Shown: positions 1 to 9,657 of the stretch, piece by piece
Layout: the number at the start of each line of letters is the position of its first letter
Numbering within the stretch: the first letter of the stretch is position 1
NCBI GenBank assembly: GCA_003415625.1
Contig: PYIU01000006.1
Location: 3,410,001 to 3,474,000, forward strand
Length of the DNA: 64,000 nt
Direction of reading: 5' to 3'
Source: Aquanectria penicillioides
Lineage: Eukaryota; Ascomycota; Sordariomycetes; Hypocreales; Nectriaceae
Program-made: the position numbers and the translations under genes
The notes under the pieces: model-generated
What the model was told of the DNA's origin: nothing
What the model saw: the letters and a program-made list of their open reading frames with translations, nothing else
Database searches by the model: none

Positions 1-26
1 GGCCTTGAATCAAAACATACAGCTTT

Positions 27-2365
27 CTACATTAAAGGAAAGCCATCACACCCTTCGCACGAACAATCATTCTCGCCCGGTACATCCTCAAAGACACCGC
101 TATCACTGCCGGAGTAATTAGGGACGCTGGGAGGCATGCTAAACACGCTAGCGATTGAAGTCGACGAAGCATGTGAGGCAGAAGAAGCGGATGAAGCAGA
201 ATATCTGGACGAGGCGCTCGTTTCAGGCGCTTTGGAACTCTTGTGGAGTTTGACCTCTCGCCCCCGTCGAGGAAATTGACTCTGCTTCAAGGCAAATCGT
301 CTAGAGAGTATTGTATACTCTTCAACGAGGACCTCGATTTGCTGCTCCATTTCGCGGATCTTGGACCTGAGACGTTCTGATTTATCTGAGAGGCGTTTAT
401 TTTCGGTGATCAGGCGCTTCGTTTCCTCTTCACGGTCGTTTTCAGAGCTCTGGCAAGAATTCTCACTAACTTTGGTGGGGACTTGGATTCCTTCCCCCAG
501 AGAACGGCTCTTTTCCCTTGCTTGCCTGAGACTTCGATTCTCGTCATCCAGGGACTGAATTTCTTGTTTGAGATCATGGATACTCCTGGGAAGACTCGCA
601 AGCTGAGCCTGACACGCTTGACGAAATAGGGCGACATCCCCTTCCCTTTCTACTACCTGCTCTAACTCGCCCTTGAGCTTTTCATTTTCAGCAATGGCAT
701 TGCGGACGTTTTGGTTAATTATATTCTCAAGCTGGGCGAGTTGACTATTTATTGTAGAAGTTGACGAAGACTCAATTAACGTGGGGAGCTCAGGAGACCA
801 CACGTTCGTCTGGTTCGACCCCAAGTTTGGTTGGCTGTCCTCGGTCATGAAAAAGGAATCAATGTCGTGAAAATCGGGCAAGTAGACTCGTTTGGCACCC
901 AGGTGGCGTCGAATCGACTCTAGTGTTGGAGTGATGGGAACAACTTGTATGTCCCCAAAAATATCTATGGAGACGACATGGCCATAGAGTTCGCCGGTCG
1001 TCTCATTGACTACCCAAGATCCGGAATCTCCTTGGGTTACCTCTGTCGTAAAGATCAGCGATACAAGAAGTGTAACCTTAAGCATTGGGGGGACCTACTG
1101 GAAGGTTGTTCGACAACAAGATCATGGGTCTGAATGAAGCTTGTTCCAGGTTCTGTCATCAAATGAGTCGTAAAAAAGGAAAGTGACTCCTTCAGCTGGC
1201 CCTGTCGGTTTATTAGTACCACACGTTTGGGTTCTGCCCTGGCATAAGTCAACTTCAGCTCGGAAATTGATTTCTCAGTTATGCAGTCGTCGAAACTATG
1301 CCGGTCTTGCCCATGGCAATCCTGCTCCTGACCGTCCTGGAGCAGTTTGTTAGGTGGTACTTTCGACAGCAGCTCAATAATGGCCCAATCATAATTCTCT
1401 TCCGAACCAGTTCTGAATGTGTCGGAAACGACGGAACCGATGGCGATGGCGCCCCTCGTGGGTCTCTCATCCACCTTGACGCTTGTCTGGCCATATGGGT
1501 ACATTATAGGACCAGAAGGAGTGCGCGTATCCGTTTCAGACTCATCATCCGAGTCCGAGTCTGAATCTGAACTCTGAGAAGCCTCCAGCTTATATCGTGA
1601 ATTGTGCATCTTCTTCAAGGGATGCGCCGCCGCGAGCCCAAACAGACGAGTCGCTGCACCTTGAACCATGATAACACCCCCAAAGGTGGCAGTCGCAACT
1701 GCATCACCATCCGATATCTTGATTGGCATGCCACACCATGTATCTGTTCTCATATAGTCCGTAGAGACCTGAGCCTCGTCTGCTGCGAGCTGCGTGAGCT
1801 CTTTCTCGAGAACCAGGACACTAAAGTGAGACTTCAACTCTTCTTCGACATGCTTCTGGGAAAAGAATTTTCGTATCTTCTTTGCAATCTTCTTCCTGCA
1901 TAGGATGATAATGTAGAGCTTAGCTGTCTCGTAGGTATCTTTGCTACATCCCAAGTATTTCAATTTCATGGATATGTCACCACAATTCTCCTTGCCCTTC
2001 GAAATGGCAATGATGGGTTGAGTATACAAAACTCGTATGTCAAAGAACCGTTCTTGTAACTTGATGGGGACTGGCTTGTTGAAATATTTCATGTCGGTGC
2101 CGGGGAGATCAAAGCCAACTTCCAGCGATGCTTCAGCAGAACTGTAACCGGAGTCTGCCACGCTGGAGGCTTTATCGGTTTGATCTAGCGAAACTTTGGA
2201 TTTGGAGGTCTCCAGTGGAGGCGTGGATGTGTTGAGCCTCAACTTTGAGAAGCTTTGCTGTAGGGCCTCCGCATCTTGGACGTTCGTAGAAAGAGAACTG
2301 GTCGAATCATGACAGCTACTTACACGTGACAACCGCTCGTGTTGCCAACGTTTAAGTGGAAACAT
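27..2365 (-). CDS. Trypsin-like serine protease with C-terminal coiled coil (one-base frameshift)
   Basis: Predicted chymotrypsin-fold protease of about 779 residues, of an ascomycete family with no known substrate. The triad is visible: His in AAAHPL (about residue 248), Asp in YDWAII (about 326) and Ser in GDSGSWV (about 448). A Ser/Asp-rich acidic insert lies between His and Asp. Residues about 95-200 form an N-terminal domain also seen in the protease at 9658. After the protease domain come about 150 residues of heptad-like coiled coil, a Ser/Ala-rich tail and a short Cys-rich C-terminus. I start at the ATG at 2365 because the frame upstream has no other ATG. The frame breaks just before GDSGSWV at a G6 run (1087-1092, plus strand). 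One extra base there makes 27-2365 divisible by three and joins the halves. Divergent from the membrane-protein gene at 2680. Function is inferred from the triad only. Confidence 0.72.
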
Positions 2366-2679
2366 TTTACGGTCCTCGGGTTCGTTGCGATGGTTGAGTC
2401 TGTTGCAAGACAGGATTGATAGCTCGAATTTAGACAATGGAAGCGGGGTTATTCGAGTTTGCGTGGCTGTGCTACCTAGTTGGTTGGATGTGCATTGCTT
2501 TGATGGGTGGTTACACAATATGCGTGGGTCTTTGAGGATCCGAGGCTGAAGCCGAGTCGTCTATCCTCAGCATAATTGGTAGAGAATATGCAAGGACATA
2601 GCCCGACATAATTATGAGGCTAGCATTGCGCGCTTTTGTGGCCGATCTGTCATTCTTCAAGAGGCCCAATACCCATACC
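2366..2679. promoter_or_regulatory. Shared promoter of protease 1 and membrane protein 1
   Basis: A 314-bp gap separates the two start codons of a head-to-head pair, so both promoters must lie here. No clear TATA box or repeated site was seen. An alternative upstream ATG of the plus-strand gene (2614) would narrow the gap to 248 bp. Confidence 0.5.
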
Positions 2680-3898
2680 ATGGCCCAAAGACTCAACGAT
2701 GATCCGGGGGAAACGTTTCTCTTGCAACTCGGCACGCAGTTGTGGTCATGGAACTTGTGCAAGGATTGCACCGACCAAAAGCTGCATTTATGCGCTGGGG
2801 AAGACTGTCCTGGTGCTCGAGTCTCTCAACTCCAGCGATATCTACAGTACTACAAGGCGGTAGTAGCTGCCTATCTCGATACAACAGTTGAGTCACGACT
2901 AGTCAATACGCATGATGAACTTGTAGCTCTTGTCTCGACACTCATGGCCCATCCGGATGCAACTTGTCTGGAGCTCTGCAGCCTCGCATTTCCTTGCACC
3001 GATTTCGAGGCGAACCGCGACTCCCAAATCGATGCGTTGCTGCTCGGTGTCAAGGTCCTTTTAATGACTGACTCTTCACCGCTGCATCATTCGTCAGATA
3101 GATTGGAGAAGGGAGCCTTCCGTGTGCATTGGCAAAGCGACGTGCCGTTGAGCAAATACCTGCAGGATGCCTTTCCTCTTGGAAACCACAATATTCTAAG
3201 CTACTCCAATAGCGAGCTTTTCATTACTATGAAGGAGTCTTTGAAGGCCACAGAGCTTAAGAAACGGCTGGGGATTTCTATGCGGTCGACATCAGATATC
3301 CAAAGCCACCTACGTTTCGACAGAAGAAACAACATTCTTGACGTTTTTCATTATACATCGTTTATCAAAGAACAGCTGCGACTGACTAAAGATGGGAGTG
3401 ACTTTTCAAGCCCATCTAAATGCATCAGAAGGTGATTGTTGATTCTTGGTGCATCGATCAGAGCTGATTTGTTCCAGGGGTGTGCTACCTCGGCAGCTGG
3501 CGCTCGAAATCTTGGACTCTCTTCAAGGCGTGCTATTCCCGTTAGCAGACTTGAAATCAAAGACTCTTTTGAAGTCCCTCATCTCGACTTGCGGATTCGA
3601 CCCAGACATCCTCAATTTCGAGGTCAGCTCGATCAGGCGGATCGGAGAAGAGCATGTTTCGTACGTCTATTTTGCAGAACGCCTCGCGGATCTGTACAAT
3701 GAGCTTCAGAATCCTCGGCCACGCGGTAGACTTGAGAAGATGATTGAAAGGAAGAGCGGTGCGCGCTATGTGATGATGGCGACTATGATAGGGGTGTTTT
3801 TTGCTGTGCTTCTAGGAATGGCGTCGCTTGCTGTAAGCTGCTACCAAACGTGGATTGCTTATCAAGCATGGCAACATCCCATTGTGCCACAGAATTGA
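2680..3898 (+). CDS. Single-pass membrane protein of unknown function (copy 1)
   Basis: Two exons, 2680..3431 and 3478..3898, separated by a 46-nt GT-AG intron; phases match and give 390 residues. I recognise an ascomycete family of unknown function. The N-terminus has a Cys pattern (CKDC, then C and CPG) that could bind metal. The middle carries the family hallmark HLRFDRR followed by DVFHYTSF. The C-terminus has a basic ERKSGAR segment, then one hydrophobic helix (about 349-371) and a short tail. The ATG at 2680 fits the conserved start better than the in-frame ATG at 2614. Its partner is the protease transcribed away from it. The same architecture and a similar intron position occur in the copy at 7948-9063, so the pair is paralogous. 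A membrane-anchored role is inferred. Confidence 0.7.
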
Positions 3899-4614
3899 TA
3901 GCGGACACACTGAAGCCAATGTAACTCGAAATTTAGTGAATTATATATCGCTGCATTAGATAGCTCCAAAGCCCAGGCTCGCCGGGTTTGGCGACTCTTT
4001 ATTGTCTGAGAAATGCGGGAAAATAGCACTAAAGATCACCAAGCGACAATAGCTTTCACAAATGCCCCAAAGCAAAGAGCTTGCCTTGTGAGAATGCAGC
4101 TTGTTCGTAGAATACGCATAGGAGCCGCTCAATCATCTCTTGAACAACCACTAAATTATGAGATTGGAAGTGGGAGGCGTGATTAATATTTGAGTGGTTG
4201 CTTGCGGACATGCCGACGGTGGAGCCACGCTCGTTTATTCGCCAATTTATCAACAGATTTCATTGGTTTGGCACCTTGATTGAAGCCTCTCAGGACTACA
4301 TGCTCAGCCTGATCTCGTGCCGATCTATTAATTGAATGGGATGCGCGAAAACTGCAATCAATACGGCTATATGATCACGGAATTGAAGTTAGGAAGCTGA
4401 AATGGGCCCGGGGCTCAGTGTATCTGCTAGCTGGGGAGGTGGTTGGCCTCATTCCGTGATGGAATAGTTACGAGCAGATAGCGATTCCTTCACAGCCTTG
4501 CAGTATTGCTGACACATTGGTATAACCCCGCAAACATGTGCCCAAGCAATTGGCAAAGTGTGATTCTCAACATCAGCCAAGCGTTGCACGAGCTCTGAGC
4601 TGAACCGACGTGCC
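3899..4614. other. Intergenic region, 716 bp
   Basis: Holds the 3' flank of membrane protein 1 and the promoter of the 1040-residue gene starting at 4615. No repeat, RNA gene or credible exon was seen; the short ORFs here have no protein-like composition. Confidence 0.5.
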
Positions 4615-7600
4615 ATGCTTCCATTCGGCAGCGTAAACGCTGCTCTGACAAGCCTCAGAGCTGAATCGACCAACGCTCTTGTGAATGTAAATTTCGAGCT
4701 CAATGTATCCAAAAAGATCATACCCCCGCCCATTGAATATTCTGGAGTTGGGCAGCACCTCTCTCAGAAACGACGAGATGAAGCGCAGCAGGGCACGCGC
4801 CACGTCCTTGCTCGGAGACTAGGACTACTGTTCAAGGACAACGTGCTCCCATCCACTCCGGAGCTCATCAAGGCATATGGAAAGCGGGCATCTGAAATTG
4901 CAGCGAGCTCAGCGGCGAACCCCAAAGGCAACAATTCTCATGGACCCTTTGCCGAGATGATAGGTGCGGACGCAACAACACTCTGGGCAGCAGCAACTTC
5001 TGGAAGACAAGCAATTCAATGCCACCTGCTAGCCTGTCTTTTAGCGAGAATCTGGGAGCCTCCAGAAGCGACAGCCATCTGGGTTGAAATCATTGCCAAG
5101 AGGAAGGCGGTTCTTCGGGCCAAGCTTGCGGAAGAAGGGGAGCTGGATATGAATGTGCTGCTTGTTCTAGAGGAAGATATCCCCCGGCTGCAACTCCAAG
5201 AATGGGACGCTAGTGCCCGAGCTTGGCTTCGAGTTGCGGACACGGCCATGGAGAAGCGACAGACCCAGCTGCGGCTCATTGTTGACAATTTGCACCTCCC
5301 GGTTAACCAGAAGCCAGACACATACGAAAGTGTCACTTCTGCATGGTACTCGGCCATGGATCAAATGGAGAAATTGTTGATGGGAACTCCACTTCAGGTG
5401 AACCAAGGTGCTATTCTGCTTGGTCTAGTCTCGTGGCACCTATACCCTGATATGAAACACCTCTCAACCGAGGAACGAGACATTAGGCAGCACGATAAGC
5501 TTCTGGAAGGAAGAGGTATTCTTACCCTTGGTCTCGAGCCATCACCAAGAATGGAAAAGAATTGCGAGTCAGTTTATTGGTCTTTGCCACTGGCCCACTT
5601 ACGACATTACGGACGTCTACCAGTCTCACGGCGGAGATCCGTTCGAATGACTGACAAAGACAGAATCACCGTGGATGAAATGCTGTGGGCAATGATGTCA
5701 GCTTACATCCTGCAACTTGACAACGATGTGGTCCCGACTCAAAAGGTACTCCAGTACTTTAGTGACCTGGCGATTGAGCTGCATCATGAGTGCGGATTTG
5801 ATGGGAAACGAGTGGGATCCGATGATAACAAACCTTGGGAGAATGGCAGAAGCCCAGATTGGATGTCTCGCAAAGGACCGCCAAAAAGCGAATCTTGGTT
5901 ACAGATGCTTTCAAGGATTTCCCTCAAGTATAAAGACTGTTTAGATGATGAGCGGATTCGAAAACTGCGAAATACAGGCCAGCGATTACACAAGGTCACC
6001 CTCAATCCATTTCAATCACTGTTCACCGTGGATACATTTCTAAAGGCCGGCCGAAATATCGAGGATAAAATCAACTTACTTCGGATCGTGGCAAAGGGAT
6101 TAAAAGGCCATTCTCAAAGCCTTGATTTCGAGTTCATCATTGTTTACAAGCATCCCTACGAAGGAGATCCGGAATTCTCGACCGCCAAGTGGGAGACCGA
6201 GTTTGCTACCGCCTTTCCAGAGCATGCCGTGACAGAAACTGGGATTGACTCTGGCAGCAAACGAGAATGTCGACGATGGTTAACTTTTAAGCCAAAATCT
6301 GCTACTGGAGTGGCCCGACTGGAGCAAATCGCCAAACTGGGCGAAGTGTGTGACTTTGCAAATTCCCCGTTCCCGGCATTCCACATGCCATCAAACATTG
6401 AGTCGTTTTGGAGTGATAAAAATGGAAGGACAAAGGCTCGCGTGTACCACTCCTCGACAAAGACCGGTCCAGATATCTCAAAGTCTTCGAACGATTACCG
6501 ACGAGAGAGAGGATACTATCGGGTTGTTTTCCAACCAGAAACGAGTTACAAATTTCATCACATATACGGCAATCTCCAGTTTGATAAAATTTGCCTTGTT
6601 GCGCGTGAAGCCCCGGCGGTAAAAACTGAAGAGGCTACAGCGGCAAGAACGAAGCCAATTCTTTTTGAAAATTCGAGGAAATCAACAAAGTCAAGTATAA
6701 GAATGGATGCCTACGAAATGACTCCAGAAGACATCATGCGACTGTTTCATCCCAGCAAGGTTGAATTTAAGAAATGCCTCCAAAGCATAGAGCTTTATTC
6801 TCGCGAAAATGCAGCTCTGCTGGGTATGAAATTTGTGGAAACAATATACCGGAATATGCCCGGGGCGACTGTTGACGTTCGAATTCTGCAGCTTGGTTTC
6901 CGCGATGCTGTCTGGGTCCACTCGGCGATAGAGAGAATGGTCGCGATGCGTATCCGCCAGTCAAACACAACCGTCTTTGACGAGCCTATGCGACTGATTA
7001 ACCCCATACAGCTGGAGTTGCAGAGTATTTTGCCTGTATCGCAATGATGGAGACTGGAAGATACGACCTTCACCCAAAGGACCTACGAAATGTGTTCGCC
7101 TTGTGTGCTGGCGATTCACTGTATGTCGCCTCGAAGATCCTACGTGATCCTTCAGATTTGTCTCCTGCGAGCAAGGTTGAGAGATTTACTGGCAACATTG
7201 GGAAGGCCGGGGTGGCATTCTTGGTTCCTCCGCAGGACCCAGAAATCAAGCCGTTTGAATCCATCGAGGAGTGGTACCAGTGCGACCACAAAGAATTCGA
7301 CGGCAAGATGGAAGACTGCTTTCAGGGGGCAAGCCTGCATCTTTCTTTTTCCGACGCGACAGAGGCTATCACAGTAGGCTTTTCAGGCGGCCAAGATGTT
7401 GAGGCGTATCTACAGGAGGCGCTCATCTCGGTGTATGACCGAGGTCAGTGGATAGCAGAAGTTGATATTCTCAAGTCGTTGAAAAGCGACTATATTACTC
7501 GTCAATTTCTCAGCTTGCAAACATGCACCTGCAAATCACCTGGTGCACAGCAGTTCAGAGCAATATCCATTGACAATTTTGCAGAGATGATTGTAGCTCC

Positions 7601-7799
7601 TAGTCGCCTTGGCATCATCCGAGCAAATGGCAACTGGCAAGCTCGGTTGGTAGCCGCCGCGTTGTGCGTGGCCAAGGGATACAGAGTTGTGCTGAAACCC
7701 GAACAGACTTGCCTGGAGTGTCTGCTTAAATCAAGTGTGAATGGGATTTCGATGCAGTCAATCATGGCTGCAAAGGACAGAGCGATAATGGTTCTGTAG
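4615..7799 (+). CDS. Large conserved ascomycete protein of unknown function
   Basis: Two exons, 4615..6949 and 7012..7799, joined by a 62-nt intron (GTATCC ... branch CTGATTAAC ... CAG). Phases match and give 1040 residues. Without the intron the region reads as two ORFs overlapping by 4 nt at ATGA, which is misleading. I recognise the family by the N-terminal segment (MLPFGSVNAAL), the LIKAYGKRASEIA and WAAATSG stretches and the LLACLLARIW segment. The C-terminal part has DLHPKDLRNV, GDSLYVA and CFQGASLHLSF, followed by YDRGQWIA. It looks soluble, with no membrane segment and no catalytic motif I can name. It sits in the centre of the two protease/membrane pairs. Families of this type are common and expanded in ascomycetes; function is unknown. 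Confidence 0.75.
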
Positions 7800-7947
7800 A
7801 TGCTGGGCCTCATAGCTCAGGGTTTCAAGATGTAGAAGATCCAACTTGCACTTGGAAACCGACCTGTAAGGTACTAACTTGAGTCTCGACTCTTCAACAT
7901 GACCGATTGTTAGCCACAGTCAATATTCCATCATGGGTTCTAGCTAT

Positions 7948-9063
7948 TTATGGTTGCGATATCGATTTATATGAATAATACGCCTGTAGACCTCCTTCGA
8001 CGCTTGAAATCAGCCCAAATACCAGTGTCATAATGAAAACCATTATGGCTACCCAGAACGTGTACCATTGAACTCTGTTTCTCCTATCCAGCCACCATTG
8101 AGAAAGAGTTTTCGGCTGACATTCGTCAAACACCTGTTTGAGAATGACAAGCCGGTCGTGCCAAAAGGAAAACTTTTCAAAACGACGATCCTGGTACCGT
8201 AGTGAGCCACAGTTGCTCAAGGTGAGATCAATCCTCTGGGATTTTTGGGCTTTCCTCTGAGCCTGAAGCCAAGCTTTGGATTTCTTATCGACGGAAGGAA
8301 ACAACAGAGCAAGGGTAGAGAGAGTTTCTTCAACAAACCCTTCCGGAAACAATCCGATCGCCAAACTATGATGCTTAGCTTATATCTGGGAAGTTGAGGG
8401 GTTGATGTGACTGTACCTTTGCTGAAAACGGAGAAAGCTGGCGCAGTGAAAAATAAAAACGGCTCGATCGTCGTGAGTCAAGCGGAGATGGTCCGCCAGA
8501 TTAGTCGTCCATATAATCTCCATACCGCCGATGCGGCTCAAGTTGAGTCCGGTGAAGATGTCTCCCATTCTCGAGCTTTCAGAGCTGAGGGATTTCTGAG
8601 GGCGAAAGTATTCTAACAGTGTCTCCTTCAGTAACCCCCCTTCCCAAAACACAGGGTTGCGACCAGAGAGCTCGAAATTATTTCGTCCCATCTCAGTCAT
8701 TAGAATGAGGCTGGTGCAAAAGTTGATTGTGTTGTTGATGTTCTGTGAGGCTGTTGAGGCATCATCTGATGAACTGTGGCTAGATAGCTCTTTAGCCAAA
8801 CTCTCCTTGCTCGACCCATTGATGATCTGCTGAGCAAGGTAAACCATATCTGAATGGGTCTTGACATAGACGTGTCTACCATTTTCGAGAAGAAACCTAT
8901 GCAACAGATAAGAATAGTACTCAAAGGATATAGAAAGGTCAAGTTTTCTTGATGCAGAATATGAGTTTGTTGATCCCGCCCAGAGCCTGGTGAAGAATTC
9001 ATTCCTCACTGGGGCGGGTATCGGATATTCTCGCAGTGAAACGTCCAAACAATCGGATATCAT
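7948..9063 (-). CDS. Single-pass membrane protein of unknown function (copy 2)
   Basis: Two exons, 8417..9063 and 7948..8365, with a 51-nt intron (GTACAG ... CTAAG ... TAG); phases match and give 354 residues. Same family as the gene at 2680. Visible are YYSYLLHRFLLENGRHVYVK, then DHLRLTHDD followed by FIFHCASF, then ETLSTLALLFP. Near the end come FWHDRLVILKQVFDE and QWWLDRRN, and one hydrophobic helix at about 317-338. The intron falls shortly after the FIFHCASF motif, as in copy 1. I start at the ATG at 9063; an in-frame ATG at 9201 would add 46 unconserved-looking residues. It is divergent from the protease at 9658, which repeats the protease/membrane pairing in mirror image. No function can be assigned. 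Confidence 0.7.
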
Positions 9064-9657
9064 TGTCGCAACCCAGAAGCAGGAGTTTAACGCAGAGATA
9101 TTACTTGACCGAAAGTTTCCTCGGTGTGGGTTGTGAGGATGATCTGTTTTCCTTTCTCCCCGTCTGCTGCTTCTGGAGGCTACGCGCCACGACATGTGCA
9201 TTGGGCTGTGTTACCCCACCCAGCAAAACATTCGGCGGCAAAGACAAGGAACCCATTGGCTTATATCGACGAGGAGTTATGAATTGCCTGACGTTCGCCT
9301 TGCACTACTCCTTGCGCTACGCCTTGTATTTCTTGCCTTTTGATTGTCTCAAATCTTAGGCACTAAAGAAAGTGGTGCGCTGGAGTTGGTTCGCCACAGC
9401 CTGATTTTCTCAGCATTCCCGCAAACCTATAATGGGGGTCTTCGGGATTCTCATGAATTATTTGCTCTTAACTTAGGACTAGATTTTTGCGCCCTTTCGC
9501 AGTCCGTCGAAGGAACCCAAACCTTCTCCAACCCCCGCTCCCAGTACTCCGAAGTCAGCATCCAGTTGCTTGCGCCACGATACCGCAACCCAGTGAACAA
9601 TTGTTATCTTATTGTCTATCCCCACTTAACCGGGTGACTCAATCGGCAAGCCCGTAG
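9064..9657. promoter_or_regulatory. Shared promoter of membrane protein 2 and protease 2
   Basis: A 594-bp gap between divergent start codons. It contains several short near-repeats (around 9290-9330, CCTTG...CTACxCCTTG-like) and AT-rich stretches, but no site I can name. Both genes of the second pair must be driven from here. Confidence 0.45.

Noticed and set aside
7044..7047. 4-nt ATGA overlap suggesting two translationally coupled genes
   Set aside because: A consensus 62-nt intron (6950-7011) joins both frames with correct phase and continues the family sequence.
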